Source: Leeia aquatica (GTDB lineage Bacteria; Pseudomonadota; Gammaproteobacteria; Burkholderiales; Leeiaceae). From it: a DNA stretch of 64,000 nt. The translations under genes were made by a program, and so were the position numbers. Shown here one piece after another: positions 12,955 through 21,602 of this stretch (position 1 is the stretch's first letter; each line of letters starts with the position of its first letter). The DNA lies in assembly GCF_012641365.1 (NCBI RefSeq), contig NZ_JABAIM010000001.1, positions 1,054,001 through 1,118,000 on the forward strand, read 5' to 3'. Under the pieces are notes generated by a model. It worked only from the letters and a program-made list of their open reading frames with translations. It was not told the origin of the DNA and searched no databases.

Positions 12955-13254
12955 ATGTTGTATTGCCTGTTCGGCGAAGACCGCCCCGATGCCCTCGCCA
13001 CCCGCCTGCAAGTTCGCCCTGCCCACCTGGCGCGGCTGGAGGCGCTGCGGGATGCGGGGCGTTTGGTTCTCGCCGGCCCCTGCCCGGCGATTGACAGCCC
13101 CGACCCCGGCCCCGCCGGGTTCAGTGGCAGCCTGATTGTGGCCGAATTCGCCAGTCTGGCGGACGCCGAAGCCTGGCTGGCGGCCGACCCCTATGTTACC
13201 GAAGGGGTATTTGCCATTACCGAAGTACGTCCGTTCAAGAAAGTGCTGCCTTGA
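12955..13254 (+). CDS. YciI family protein
   Basis: Small 99-aa cytoplasmic protein of the YciI ferredoxin-like fold. The visible signs are MLYCLFGEDRPDALATR at the N-terminus; HLARLEALRDAGRLVLAGP; the acidic SLADAEAWLAADPYVTEGVF; and the closing ITEVRPFKKVLP. The conserved His-Asp pair proposed as catalytic in the family appears to be represented by H23 and D77. No confirmed cellular role is known for this group. Its stop overlaps the TTG start of bolA by three bases, so translational coupling is likely. Confidence 0.87.
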   Translation: MLYCLFGEDRPDALATRLQVRPAHLARLEALRDAGRLVLAGPCPAIDSPDPGPAGFSGSLIVAEFASLADAEAWLAADPYVTEGVFAITEVRPFKKVLP

Positions 13255-13514
13255 GCGACATCGAGGCGCTGTTTGCCGAGCGGCTGGCGCCGCTGCAGCC
13301 CAGCCATATCGAGCTGGTGGATGAGAGCGGTGAGCACATCGGCCATGCTGGCAATACCGGGGGCGGGCACTATTGGCTCACCGTGGTGTCAGAGTCGTTT
13401 CGCGGGCAGAGCCGACTGGCCCGGCACCGGCTGGTGCTGACCCAGTTCAGTGACCTGATTCCGGGCACCATTCATGCCCTCAGCATTGCAGCCTATGCCC
13501 CGGATGAGTTATAA
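13251..13514 (+). CDS. bolA: BolA family protein
   Basis: Small 87-aa protein with the BolA class II KH-like fold. The signature is in HAGNTGGGHYWLTVVSESF and in FRGQSRLARHRLV, with the invariant His in LIPGTIHALSI. BolA proteins pair with monothiol glutaredoxins in iron-sulphur handling, and some act as transcriptional regulators. The start is an unusual TTG at 13251 that overlaps the preceding stop (TTGA). This is the only start that keeps the N-terminal helix SDIEALFAERLAPLQPSHIE. A 78-base gap follows before the next gene. Confidence 0.9.
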   Translation: MSDIEALFAERLAPLQPSHIELVDESGEHIGHAGNTGGGHYWLTVVSESFRGQSRLARHRLVLTQFSDLIPGTIHALSIAAYAPDEL

Positions 13515-13592
13515 GGGCAGTTTGTCCTGACGGTTACACCCCCGTATCGGGTGCGGAAAACATTCTGGATTTGTTAGATGGAGAGCAAGCTC

Positions 13593-14381
13593 ATGCGTAA
13601 AACTGTTCTGGCACTGGCCTTGGCCGCTGGTGTCGCCACCTTGGCGCACGCCGCCGGTTTCAAGGTCAACGGCGTCATGGTGCCGGAAGCCCGGATGGAA
13701 GCCATGGTCAAGGAAATGGTCAAGCGTGGCCAGCCTGATACGCCAGAGCTGCGCGCCCAGGTGAAGGACAACCTGATTCTGGTGGAAGCCATGGCCCAGC
13801 GCGGTGCCGCCGCCGGTCTGGACAAGGATGCCAACTACCAGACCCAGGTGGAGCTGACCCGCCTGAACCTGCTGGCCAACGCCTATGTCACCGACTACAT
13901 GGCCAAGAACCCGGTATCGGATGCGGTGCTCAAGGCTGAGTACGACAAGGTCAAGCCGGACCTGGAAAAGGAAGCCGCTGCAGCAGGCGCACAGTACAAG
14001 GCTCGCCACATCCTGGTGAAGGACGAGAAGGCTGCCAAGGGCCTGCTGGCTGAACTGAAGAAGGGTGGCAACTTTGCCGAGCTGGCCAAGAAGAACTCCA
14101 TCGACACCGGCAGCGCGCAAAACGGTGGCCTGCTGGATTACGCCGCACCGGGCAACTACGTGAAGCCGTTTGCCGACGCGCTGGTCAAGCTGAAGAAAGG
14201 CCAGTACAGCCAGGAAGTGGTCAAGACTCAGTTCGGTTTCCACCTGATCCTGGTGGAAGACATCCAGGCCGCCAAGGTGCCGACGCTGGAAGAAGTCAAG
14301 CCGCAGCTGCAACAGCAACTGCAACAGCAGCAATTGCAAAACCTGCTGGAAGAAGTCAAGAAGTCGGCCAAGGTCGAGTAA
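13593..14381 (+). CDS. Periplasmic parvulin-type peptidyl-prolyl isomerase (first of a tandem pair)
   Basis: Exported folding helper of 262 aa. It has a Sec signal peptide MRKTVLALALAAGVATLAHA, then a SurA/PrsA-like N-terminal helical segment. The parvulin domain is at about 130-225 (ARHILVKDEKAAKGLLAEL, NGGLLDYAAPGNYVKPFADA, TQFGFHLILVED). The tail is glutamine-rich and coiled (QLQQQLQQQQLQNLLEEVKK). I choose the ATG at 13593, preceded by GGAGAG, over the in-frame ATG at 13578, because it gives a clean signal peptide. The next gene is a diverged copy of the same architecture 63 bases on. Likely substrates are outer-membrane or secreted proteins; this is family inference. Confidence 0.92.
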   Translation: MRKTVLALALAAGVATLAHAAGFKVNGVMVPEARMEAMVKEMVKRGQPDTPELRAQVKDNLILVEAMAQRGAAAGLDKDANYQTQVELTRLNLLANAYVTDYMAKNPVSDAVLKAEYDKVKPDLEKEAAAAGAQYKARHILVKDEKAAKGLLAELKKGGNFAELAKKNSIDTGSAQNGGLLDYAAPGNYVKPFADALVKLKKGQYSQEVVKTQFGFHLILVEDIQAAKVPTLEEVKPQLQQQLQQQQLQNLLEEVKKSAKVE

Positions 14382-14444
14382 TACAAACAGGCCGGTGCAG
14401 CCCGACTACAGCGATGCACCGGCTTGCAAGGGAGAACCACACGA

Positions 14445-15239
14445 ATGCGCAAGCTCGCACTGGCCTTGGCCCTGTCACTGGGCGGCCTTACCGCCCTGCA
14501 GGCAGAAACCCTGAAGGTGAACGGTTATACCGTGTCCGAGTCGCTGTTTAATGCCACGTTGCAACAGATGATCGAAAGCGGGCAGGAAGACAGCCCTGCC
14601 CTGCGCAAGCAAGTGCGCGAACGCCTGATCCTGTCGGTTGTTCTGGCCCAGCGTGCACAAGCCGCCCAGCTGGACAAGCAGGTTGACCTCCAGCAGCAAC
14701 TGGTGCTGGTCGAGCGCATGCAACTGTCCGATGCCTATCTGCGCAACCATATTGCCAAGCTGACCATTGACCAGAAGTCACTGCAAGCGGAGTACGACGC
14801 ACAGAAGCCCGCGCTCGCCAAAATGATGTCCAGCATGCCAGCACAATGGAAACTGCGCCATATCATGGTGGACAACGCCAAGGATGCGGGCGAGCTGCTG
14901 CAAAAGCTGCGCAAGGGGGCCAACTTTGCCGAGCTGGCCAAGCTGTACTCCAGGGCCCCGGAAGCCAAGAGCGGTGGCCTGCTGGTCAATCAGCCGGAAG
15001 CGTTTGCCGAGCTGTTTGGCAAGGACGGCATGGCCGCCCTGAGCAAGCTACCCAAAGGCAAGGTGTACGACAAGCCGCTGAAAACCCAGTACGGCTACCA
15101 TGTGGTGCTGATGGAAGACGTCAGTGCTGCACGCGCCCCGACCCTGCAGGATTTCCGCCCGCAGCTGGAAGCCCGGCTGAAGCAGAAGCGCATTGAGCAA
15201 CTGCTGGACGAGATTCACAAAAGCACCAAGGTCGAATAA
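14445..15239 (+). CDS. Periplasmic parvulin-type peptidyl-prolyl isomerase (second of a tandem pair)
   Basis: 264-aa paralogue of the preceding gene. Signal peptide MRKLALALALSLGGLTALQA, mature N-terminus ETLKVNGYTVSESLFNA, parvulin domain with KLRHIMVDNAKDAGELLQKL, KSGGLLVNQPEAFAELFG and TQYGYHVVLMEDVSAARAPT. It ends DEIHKSTKVE, closely matching the EEVKKSAKVE end of its neighbour, so the pair arose by tandem duplication. The parvulin core is more diverged here: the glycine-rich stretch is LVNQPEAFAELFG instead of LDYAAPGNYVKPFA. The start is the ATG at 14445 with GGGAGA upstream; the in-frame TTG at 14424 is rejected. A hairpin repeat begins directly after the stop. Confidence 0.92.
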   Translation: MRKLALALALSLGGLTALQAETLKVNGYTVSESLFNATLQQMIESGQEDSPALRKQVRERLILSVVLAQRAQAAQLDKQVDLQQQLVLVERMQLSDAYLRNHIAKLTIDQKSLQAEYDAQKPALAKMMSSMPAQWKLRHIMVDNAKDAGELLQKLRKGANFAELAKLYSRAPEAKSGGLLVNQPEAFAELFGKDGMAALSKLPKGKVYDKPLKTQYGYHVVLMEDVSAARAPTLQDFRPQLEARLKQKRIEQLLDEIHKSTKVE

Positions 15240-15379
15240 GAACCTGTTTATGGCCTCGCGAGCGGGGGTGAGACAAGGCGAAAACGACTGAGGACGCGGG
15301 GTTTACTCGATGTAAATGGGCATTCCAAAGCTGTTTTCAACGCCGTATCGCCGTCGCGCAGCAGACTAGAAACAGGTTC
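15240..15379. repeat. MITE-like hairpin repeat, 140 bp with perfect 10-bp terminal inverted repeats
   Basis: The ends are gaacctgttt (15240-15249) and aaacaggttc (15370-15379), exact reverse complements. Inside, a second imperfect inverted repeat pairs ggcgaaaacgact with agctgttttcaacgcc, and the centre carries tttactcgatgtaaa, so the whole element can fold into one long hairpin. It encodes no protein. It begins at the first base after the isomerase stop codon. No clear target duplication is seen in the flanks. Only one copy is in this window. I recall similar sequences dispersed in some betaproteobacterial genomes, but this needs a search. Confidence 0.7.
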
Positions 15380-15407
15380 CAAGCACGACGACCGTGCAGC
15401 TTCACCA

Positions 15408-15440
15408 CATGCCCGGCCTTGGCCGGGCATGTTCATTTCA
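15408..15440 (+). terminator. Rho-independent terminator after the isomerase pair
   Basis: Perfect stem catgcccggcc / ggccgggcatg with a two-base loop (15408-15431), followed by the T-rich ttcattt on the plus strand. It lies just before the end of the convergent Lrp gene and could stop readthrough from the left. Confidence 0.6.
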
Positions 15441-15446
15441 AGCGCC

Positions 15447-15935
15447 TCAGTCGGCAATCGGCAGCGCCAGACTCTCCTTGACCTCTTCCATCACCACATA
15501 GCTCTTCGACTCGGTGGCCCCCGGCAGCTTGAGCAGGATGTCACCCAGCAGCTTGCGGTATTGCGTCATCTCACCGATGCGCGCCTTGATCAGGTAGTCA
15601 AAGTCGCCCGAGACCAGGTGGCATTCCATCACCTGTGGCAATTTCAGCACCTCGCGGCGAAACTCCTCAAACAGATCGCCCGATTTGGCAGCCAGCCGGA
15701 TCTCCACGAACACCAGCAAGCTCCCGCCCAGCGCCTTGGGGTTCAGCCGTGCATAGTAACCTGTAATCACCCCTTCCCGCTCCATGCGGCGTACCCGCTC
15801 GGCACACGGCGTGGTGGAGAGCCCCACCTGCTCGGCCAATTCCGTCATGGCAATGCGCCCGTTTTGCTGCAGGATGCGCAAGATCTTGCGGTCCAGCTTG
15901 TCTAACTCGCGTATGGTTTGCTGCCTTGTTCGCAT
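15447..15935 (-). CDS. Lrp/AsnC-family transcriptional regulator, probable dad operon regulator
   Basis: 162-aa DNA-binding protein. N-terminal winged helix-turn-helix: LDKLDRKILRILQQNGRIAM, then TELAEQVGLSTTPCAERVRR. C-terminal RAM effector domain: SLLVFVEIRLAAKSG, VMECHLVSGDFDYLIKARI and SKSYVVMEEVKESLALPI. It resembles Lrp more than specialised AsnC. It is divergent from dadA-alr across an AT-rich 164-base gap, as the Lrp-type regulator DadR is next to dadAX in Pseudomonas. A role as alanine-responsive activator of dadA is inferred from this arrangement. Confidence 0.92.
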   Translation of the reverse strand: MRTRQQTIRELDKLDRKILRILQQNGRIAMTELAEQVGLSTTPCAERVRRMEREGVITGYYARLNPKALGGSLLVFVEIRLAAKSGDLFEEFRREVLKLPQVMECHLVSGDFDYLIKARIGEMTQYRKLLGDILLKLPGATESKSYVVMEEVKESLALPIAD

Positions 15936-16099
15936 GGCACACTGCCCAATCTGTATTTATCTAACATTTTAACTACAAAATAGAAAAACTACAGTGAATA
16001 AAACTGCAATCATTTCACTATACTGCGCAAAATTCGTGACCTCCATCAAGGAGGCATAGGCGGCCCTGGTGCCGCACGCTCAGTGATCAGGAGACAGCA
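15936..16099. promoter_or_regulatory. AT-rich divergent control region between the Lrp gene and dadA
   Basis: The stretch at about 15955-16030 is unusually AT-rich for this genome, with A and T tracts typical of Lrp binding regions. A TATACT hexamer at 16019-16024 is a plausible dadA -10 box, with only a weak -35. On the minus strand, TAAAAT near 15967-15972 may serve the regulator gene. Confidence 0.5.
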
Positions 16100-17395
16100 A
16101 TGCGGGTTGTGGTTTTGGGCAGTGGCATCATCGGCGTCAGTACCGCCTACTATCTGGCGCGCAATGGCATGGAAGTGACCGTGGTGGATCGCCAGAGCGG
16201 CCCGGCACTGGAAACCAGCTTTGCCAACGCCGGTCAGATTTCGCCGGGCTACGCCGCACCGTGGGCCGCGCCAGGCGTGCCGCTCAAGGCGCTGAAGTGG
16301 CTGTTCCAGAAGCACGCTCCGCTGTCGATCCGCCCGGATGGCAGCCTGTGGCAATGGCAATGGCTTGCGCGCATGCTGGCCAACTGCACGGCTGCACGCT
16401 ATGACATCAACAAGGAACGCATGATGCGGCTGGCCGAATACAGCCGCGACGTGATTCGCCAGCTGCGGCAGGACACCGGCATCGCTTATGAAGGTCGCAG
16501 CCAGGGCACGCTGCAGGTGTTCCGTAGCCAGGCTCAGCTGGATGCTGTCGGCAAGGATATTGCTGTGCTGGAACGCTGTGGCGTACCTTATGAATTGCTG
16601 GACCGTGATGGCTGCGTGCGCGCCGAACCGGCCCTGGACCGCAACCAGATTGTGGGCGGCCTGCGCCTGCCGAACGATGAAACCGGCGACTGCGCGCTGT
16701 TCACGCTGGAGCTGGCCAAGGCCGCCGAAGCGCTGGGTGTCACCTTCCGCTATAACCAGCCGATCGACCGCCTGCTGGTGGATGGTGAGCGCATTACCGG
16801 CGTGCAACTGGGGCAGGAACGCCTGCAAGCTGATCACTATGTGGTGGCGCTGGGCAGCTATTCGACCCCTTTCCTGCAGCAGGTTGACCTGCCGATTCCG
16901 GTCTACCCAGTCAAGGGTTACTCGCTGACCATCCCGATCACCGATGCCAGCCGCGCACCGACTTCCACCGTGCTGGATGAAACCTTCAAAGTAGCAGTCA
17001 CCCGCTTTGACAACCGCATCCGCGTGGGTGGCATGGCGGAACTGGCCGGTTTCGACCTGGGCCTGAACCCGCGCCGCCGTGCCACACTGGAAATGGTGGT
17101 GGACAGCCTCTACCCCGGTAGCGGTGACCTGCCCGCAGCCACCTTCTGGACCGGCCTGCGTCCGATGACCCCGGACGGCACCCCGATCATTGGCGGCACC
17201 CGCTACCGCAACCTGTCGCTGAATACCGGCCACGGTACGCTGGGCTGGACCATGGGCTGCGGCTCGGGCAAGCTGCTGGCCGATGTATTGGCCCAGCGCC
17301 AGCCGGACATCCGCACCGATGGCCTGTCGATCGCCCGCTATGGCGCGCCGGTACAATCTGCTCACTGGCAAGCGGAACCCGCCGTCGCCCGCTGA
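16100..17395 (+). CDS. dadA: D-amino acid dehydrogenase, FAD-dependent
   Basis: Oxidises D-alanine and other D-amino acids to keto acids, passing electrons to the respiratory chain at the inner membrane. The 431-aa protein begins [20 protein letters not shown] with a GxGxxG FAD-binding motif at 8-13. It then shows the DadA signatures [20 protein letters not shown] and [13 protein letters not shown], and ends in [16 protein letters not shown] and [19 protein letters not shown]. The start ATG has GGAG nine bases upstream. alr follows 68 bases later with a strong hairpin between them, so this is a dadAX-type operon: alr supplies D-alanine and dadA burns it to pyruvate. Confidence 0.96.
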   Translation: MRVVVLGSGIIGVSTAYYLARNGMEVTVVDRQSGPALETSFANAGQISPGYAAPWAAPGVPLKALKWLFQKHAPLSIRPDGSLWQWQWLARMLANCTAARYDINKERMMRLAEYSRDVIRQLRQDTGIAYEGRSQGTLQVFRSQAQLDAVGKDIAVLERCGVPYELLDRDGCVRAEPALDRNQIVGGLRLPNDETGDCALFTLELAKAAEALGVTFRYNQPIDRLLVDGERITGVQLGQERLQADHYVVALGSYSTPFLQQVDLPIPVYPVKGYSLTIPITDASRAPTSTVLDETFKVAVTRFDNRIRVGGMAELAGFDLGLNPRRRATLEMVVDSLYPGSGDLPAATFWTGLRPMTPDGTPIIGGTRYRNLSLNTGHGTLGWTMGCGSGKLLADVLAQRQPDIRTDGLSIARYGAPVQSAHWQAEPAVAR

Positions 17396-17424
17396 GTCCA
17401 AGCCAGCCGATGCCTTTCTTATCC

Positions 17425-17445
17425 GGCACACCCGCAGGGTGTGCC
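17425..17445. promoter_or_regulatory. Intercistronic hairpin between dadA and alr
   Basis: Perfect 9-bp stem ggcacaccc / gggtgtgcc with a three-base loop, flanked by a further tccgg / ccgga pairing. There is no following U-tract, so it is probably an mRNA-stability or attenuation element and not a terminator. Confidence 0.5.
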
Positions 17446-17462
17446 CAGCCGGACCTTTGCCG

Positions 17463-18545
17463 ATGAGCCGCCCTGCTATTGCCGACATCCATCTGGATCA
17501 CCTGCGCCACAACTACCAACTGGCGCGCCGCGTACACGGTCACCGCGTATTGGCCGCGCTCAAGGCCAATGCCTACGGCCATGGTGCAGTGCCCTGCGCA
17601 CAGGCGCTGAGCGGACTGGCCGATGGCTTTGGCGTCGCCGCCATTGAAGAAGCACTGGAACTGCGTGCCGCAGGCATCACCGCCCCCATCCTGCTGCTGG
17701 AAGGCTTCTTTGATGCCAGCGAGCTACCACTGATTGCACAGCACAAGCTGTGGCTGACCGTGCACCACCGCTGGCAAGTGGACGCCCTGCTGGCGGCAGA
17801 ACTCAGCCAACCGTTACACGTTTGGCTGAAGCTGGACAGCGGCATGCACCGCGTCGGGCTGGACCCGCAAGAATACCGTGCCGCCCATGCGGCACTGCTG
17901 GCTTCCGGCAAGGTGTCAGAGATGGTCTTGATGAGTCACTTTGCCCGCGCCGATGAGCTGGATGCCGAAGCCACTCGCCAGCAACTGGCGCTATTCCAAC
18001 AGTGTACCGAGGGCCTGAGCGGCGCACGTAGCCTGGCCAATTCACCCGGCCTGATGGGCTGGCCCGCCGCACACAGCGACTGGGGACGCGCGGGCATCAT
18101 GCTGTATGGCAGCACCCCCTTCCCCCAGTCCCACCCGATCGCCAACGACCTCAAACCCGTGATGCGGCTCAGCAGCAAGGTGATTGGTGTGCGCGAACTG
18201 GCTGCCAATGAGCCCATTGGCTATGGTGGGGCTACCCTGACCAGCCGCCCCTCTCGTATCGGCGTGGTGGCGCTGGGCTATGCGGATGGCTACCCGCGTA
18301 TTGCCCGCAACGGTACCCCTGTCGCCATTGATGGTCAGCACTCGCAATTACTGGGCCGCGTCTCCATGGACATGCTCACCGTGGACCTGACCGATCTGCC
18401 CGCTTGCGGGCTAGGCAGCGAGGTAGAGCTGTGGGGGCCGACAGTTCGCGTTGAACAGGTCGCAGCCTCTGCCCAGACCATTTCCTATGAAATCCTCTGC
18501 AATGTGAAACGGGCACACTTCCGTTATCACGGCGGGAAGGCCTGA
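17463..18545 (+). CDS. alr: Alanine racemase, probably catabolic (DadX type)
   Basis: PLP enzyme interconverting L- and D-alanine. The 360-aa protein has the PLP lysine in AALKANAYGHG (K34), DSGMHRVGL and SMDMLTVDLTDLP in the barrel, and GYGGATLTSRPSRIGVVALG with the catalytic tyrosine region of the C-terminal domain. The start is the ATG at 17463 (MSRPAIADIHLDHLRHN). An upstream in-frame ATG at 17283 lies within dadA and is rejected. Downstream position and shared strand with dadA argue for a role in alanine catabolism. If no other racemase exists in the genome, it would also serve cell-wall synthesis. Confidence 0.95.
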   Translation: MSRPAIADIHLDHLRHNYQLARRVHGHRVLAALKANAYGHGAVPCAQALSGLADGFGVAAIEEALELRAAGITAPILLLEGFFDASELPLIAQHKLWLTVHHRWQVDALLAAELSQPLHVWLKLDSGMHRVGLDPQEYRAAHAALLASGKVSEMVLMSHFARADELDAEATRQQLALFQQCTEGLSGARSLANSPGLMGWPAAHSDWGRAGIMLYGSTPFPQSHPIANDLKPVMRLSSKVIGVRELAANEPIGYGGATLTSRPSRIGVVALGYADGYPRIARNGTPVAIDGQHSQLLGRVSMDMLTVDLTDLPACGLGSEVELWGPTVRVEQVAASAQTISYEILCNVKRAHFRYHGGKA

Positions 18546-18671
18546 GCTGCCTGCTTCTCCGCGTCATACCACGATGATGTTTCGCATGTGTGACGGGCAT
18601 GAACTACAATACCGGCTGCAGGCATTGACCTGTCGGCCACGTAGCCGCCCAAAGACACATAGGACTGACAC

Positions 18672-19433
18672 ATGCAAAAACTCACCCCCCTGCTGCTCAC
18701 CTGTCTGCTGCTACCCCTGACAGGCCAGGCCCGTGACCTCAAGGTCGGCCTGCAAGGTGATTACCCCCCGTTTGACTATGAAGTGAAAGGTCAACTGACG
18801 GGCTTTAATGTGGATATTGCCAATGCCGTTTGCCGCGAGCTGAAAGCCCGCTGCGTGTTTGTCAAAACGACATGGGCCGATCTGATTCCCGGTATTGAAT
18901 CCGGCAAGCTGGATGCAGTCATCGCCTCGATGTCGATCACCGAGGAGCGCAAAAAGCGGGTCGCCTTCTCCGACAAGTACAGCCAGATCCCCGGCAGCTT
19001 TGTCAGCCGCAAGAAGCGCATCCTCAGCACCTATATCACCCCGCAAGATCTGGCGGGCATGAAGATTGGCGTGCAAGCCAAGACCACCTTTGCCAACCTG
19101 ATCCAGGCCCGCTTTGCCGCCAGCAACAAGGTGACGGAGTTTGAAGGCACCAAGGAAATGTATGAGGCCATGCGGGCAGGCGAAGTCGACGTGGTGCTGG
19201 ACGATATGGTGGCCGCCTATGAGGGTTTCCTGAAGAAACCGGAAGGTGCGAGCTATGAGCTGGTGGGCTCGCCGATTCGCGACCGCAAGTATCTGGGCGT
19301 CGGGGAAGGGGTGGCGGTCAACCTGAAAAACACCGCGCTACTGGCGGAAGTCAATGCCGCGCTGAAGAACATTCAGAGCAGTGGCGAATACCAGCAGATC
19401 ATGAAAAAGTACTTCCAGTTCAATATCTATTGA
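18672..19433 (+). CDS. Periplasmic amino-acid binding protein (ABC transporter, family 3)
   Basis: 253-aa periplasmic solute-binding protein. Signal peptide MQKLTPLLLTCLLLPLTGQA with cleavage near ARDLK. The mature protein shows KVGLQGDYPPFDYEVKGQLT, GFNVDIANAVCRELKARCVF, DLIPGIESGKLDAVIASMSI and TEERKKRVAFSDKY, the hallmark of basic and polar amino-acid binding proteins such as ArgT and HisJ. No permease or ATPase gene is adjacent, so it is an orphan component. It starts 126 bases after alr and may be transcribed separately. A ligand such as lysine, arginine or ornithine is a guess from the family. Confidence 0.9.
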   Translation: MQKLTPLLLTCLLLPLTGQARDLKVGLQGDYPPFDYEVKGQLTGFNVDIANAVCRELKARCVFVKTTWADLIPGIESGKLDAVIASMSITEERKKRVAFSDKYSQIPGSFVSRKKRILSTYITPQDLAGMKIGVQAKTTFANLIQARFAASNKVTEFEGTKEMYEAMRAGEVDVVLDDMVAAYEGFLKKPEGASYELVGSPIRDRKYLGVGEGVAVNLKNTALLAEVNAALKNIQSSGEYQQIMKKYFQFNIY

Positions 19434-19440
19434 TCACAGA

Positions 19441-19496
19441 CCGCCCTTCCGGGCGGGCTGCACAATAAAAAAGCCACCGCATGCGGTGGCTTTTTT
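19441..19496. terminator. Bidirectional terminator between the binding protein and rpsT
   Basis: Two hairpins: ccgcccttccgggcggg (19441-19457) and the strong aaaaaagccaccgc / gcggtggctttttt (19467-19496), which has an A-tract before and a T-tract after the stem. It works for both converging genes. Confidence 0.9.
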
Positions 19497-19512
19497 CGGA
19501 GCAGTAACCTGC

Positions 19513-19785
19513 TCAGGCAGCAACTGCCATTGCCTTGATGGCAGCGGACAGGCGGCTCTTGTAACGGGATGCCGTGTTCTTGTGGACAATGTTCTTGTCC
19601 GCAATACGGTCGATCACGCTCATCGAAGCCTGGAACACACCTTGAGCAGCAGCCTTGTCACCTGCGTCGATGGCCTTGCGCACCTTCTTCACGGCCGTGC
19701 GCAGCATGGAACGCTGGCTTGCATTGTGCTGGCGAGCTTGTTCGGCCTGACGCGCACGCTTACGGGCCTGGGCGCTATTTGCCAT
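19513..19785 (-). CDS. rpsT: 30S ribosomal protein S20
   Basis: 90-aa basic primary rRNA-binding protein of the small subunit. The sequence begins [20 protein letters not shown] and continues with [17 protein letters not shown] and [18 protein letters not shown], a clear S20. Strong ribosome site AAGGAG six bases before the ATG. It is divergent from murJ, the usual arrangement in betaproteobacteria, and has its own promoter about 50 bases upstream and a strong terminator directly downstream. Confidence 0.97.
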   Translation of the reverse strand: MANSAQARKRARQAEQARQHNASQRSMLRTAVKKVRKAIDAGDKAAAQGVFQASMSVIDRIADKNIVHKNTASRYKSRLSAAIKAMAVAA

Positions 19786-19835
19786 GGAAACTCCTTAAAA
19801 TTCGCTTGTAGTAAGTGGTACGGAACAATTGGGGG

Positions 19836-19864
19836 ACTATACGGTTTTCTCGCCCAAAAAGCAA
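19836..19864 (-). promoter_or_regulatory. Sigma-70 promoter of rpsT
   Basis: On the minus strand TTGCTT (19859-19864) and TATAGT (19836-19841) are separated by exactly 17 bases, about 50 bases upstream of the rpsT start. Confidence 0.7.
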
Positions 19865-19982
19865 GTTTCGCGTATGATTTGCTGCCAACGAACCTCCACC
19901 GGGCGCAGCGAGAATACAACACCTGCTCCAAGGTGTGTTCCCGCCCCTGAATGCCAACGCCCCAGCCTCGGTCTGCTGACTC

Positions 19983-21545
19983 ATGTCCAATAAATCCTTG
20001 AACCTGTTGCGTACCGTTTTTACCGTCAGTGGCATGACCCTGATCTCCCGCATCCTCGGTCTGGTACGTGATGCCGCCATTGCCCGAATTTTTGGTGTCA
20101 GCGCGGCAACCGATGCGTTCTGGACTGCATTCAAGATTCCCAACCTGCTGCGCCGCACCTTTGCCGAAGGTGCCTTCTCGCAAGCTTTTGTCCCGGTACT
20201 GGCCGAATACCGCCGCAACCGCAGCGAAGCGGAAACCCGTACCTTGCTCGATCATGTCACCGGCGTGCTGGGGCTGACCTTGCTGATCGTCACTGTGCTG
20301 GGCGTACTGGCCGCCCCCTGGGTGGTGTGGCTGACGGCCTCCGGCTTTACCGCTACGCCAGACCGCTTTGAGCTAACCGTCACCCTGCTGCGCTGGCTGT
20401 TTCCCTATATCCTGCTGATCTCGCTGACCTCACTGGCCAGCAGCATCCTCAACGCCTACAACCAGTTTTCCATTCCGGCCTTCACCCCTACCCTGCTGAA
20501 TGTCGCGATGATTGTGGCCACCGTGTTTGTCGCTCCCTACATCAGCAAACCCATTCTGGCGCTGGCGATAGGCGTACTGCTTGGCGGTATACTGCAGCTG
20601 GGTTTTCAGCTGCCCTGGCTGATGAAGCTAGGCATGTTGCCGCGTCCGATCCCCTCTTGGAAAGACCCCGCAGTCCGCCGTATCCTCAAGCTGATGGGCC
20701 CCGCCATCTTCGGCGTGTCCATTGCCCAGATCAGCCTGCTGATCAATACCCTGTTTGCATCCTACCTGCCCAGTGGCAGCGTCACCTGGATGTTTAACGC
20801 CGAGCGGCTGATGGAATTGCCCAATGGCCTGCTGGGCGTCGCACTCGGGACCGTCTTGCTGCCTTCGCTGTCGCGCCATGCCGCAGGCAAGGATGAAACC
20901 GCTTACAGCGCCCTGCTGGACTGGGGCTTGCGCCTGTCGCTGCTGCTGGCGCTCCCCGCCGCAGTGGGTCTCACTTTGCTGGCAGCCCCGCTGCTGGGCA
21001 CCTTGTACTTGGGCGGACGCTACACCTGGCACGATGTGATGATGACCGAACCGGCGCTGATGGCTTACGCCTTTGGCATCATTGGCTTCATCATGGTCAA
21101 GGTACTCGCTCCCGGTTTCTATGCCCGGCAAAATATCAAGACGCCGGTCAAGATCGGCATTGCCGTGCTGGTCACCACCCAGCTGCTCAATCTGGGACTG
21201 ATGCTGCCCTTCGCCCGCTGGGGCTATGGCCATGTCGGGCTGGCGATTGCATTGAGTCTGGGCTCCTGCATGAACGCGGGTCTCTTGCTGTACTACCTGC
21301 TGCGCGGCGGCAGCTACCAGCCTGCCACGGGCTGGCTGCGCTTTCTGCTGAAACTGGTATGTGCCTGCGTGGTCATGGCAGGCGTGTTGTGGCTGCTGCG
21401 CGGGTCTCATGATACCTGGCGCCATGGCCACACCCTGACCAAGGCCGGGCATTTGCTGCTGCTGGTGTGTGCCGGTGGCCTCAGCTACTTTGCCACCCTG
21501 TTTGCGCTCGGTTTCCGCTTGCGCGATTTCCGCCGTCGCGAGTAA
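19983..21545 (+). CDS. murJ: Lipid II flippase MurJ
   Basis: Inner-membrane MOP-superfamily flippase moving lipid II to the periplasm for peptidoglycan synthesis. At 520 aa with about 14 hydrophobic helices it has the standard size. N-terminal signature: SGMTLISRILGLVRDAAIAR, DAFWTAFKIPNLLRRTFAEG and AFSQAFVPVLAEY, with the functionally important arginines in RILGLVRD and LLRR. Later: LINTLFASYLPSGSVTWMF and APGFYARQNIKTPVKI. It is divergent from rpsT and converges on a PilZ-like gene. Confidence 0.96.
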   Translation: MSNKSLNLLRTVFTVSGMTLISRILGLVRDAAIARIFGVSAATDAFWTAFKIPNLLRRTFAEGAFSQAFVPVLAEYRRNRSEAETRTLLDHVTGVLGLTLLIVTVLGVLAAPWVVWLTASGFTATPDRFELTVTLLRWLFPYILLISLTSLASSILNAYNQFSIPAFTPTLLNVAMIVATVFVAPYISKPILALAIGVLLGGILQLGFQLPWLMKLGMLPRPIPSWKDPAVRRILKLMGPAIFGVSIAQISLLINTLFASYLPSGSVTWMFNAERLMELPNGLLGVALGTVLLPSLSRHAAGKDETAYSALLDWGLRLSLLLALPAAVGLTLLAAPLLGTLYLGGRYTWHDVMMTEPALMAYAFGIIGFIMVKVLAPGFYARQNIKTPVKIGIAVLVTTQLLNLGLMLPFARWGYGHVGLAIALSLGSCMNAGLLLYYLLRGGSYQPATGWLRFLLKLVCACVVMAGVLWLLRGSHDTWRHGHTLTKAGHLLLLVCAGGLSYFATLFALGFRLRDFRRRE

Positions 21546-21555
21546 GCCCCAATAA

Positions 21556-21580
21556 CAAGGGCGGCACGCAGCCGCCCTTG
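21556..21580. terminator. Bidirectional terminator between murJ and the PilZ-like gene
   Basis: Perfect 10-bp stem caagggcggc / gccgcccttg with a five-base loop. On the minus strand it is followed by TTATT, so it fits termination of the minus-strand gene best; it may also serve murJ. Confidence 0.6.
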
Positions 21581-21602
21581 TCGATCCCGATCTTGGCTGC
21601 GT

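Noticed and set aside
16046-17488. 480-codon frame antisense to dadA
   Set aside because: dadA is unambiguous on the plus strand; the antisense product has no recognisable motif.
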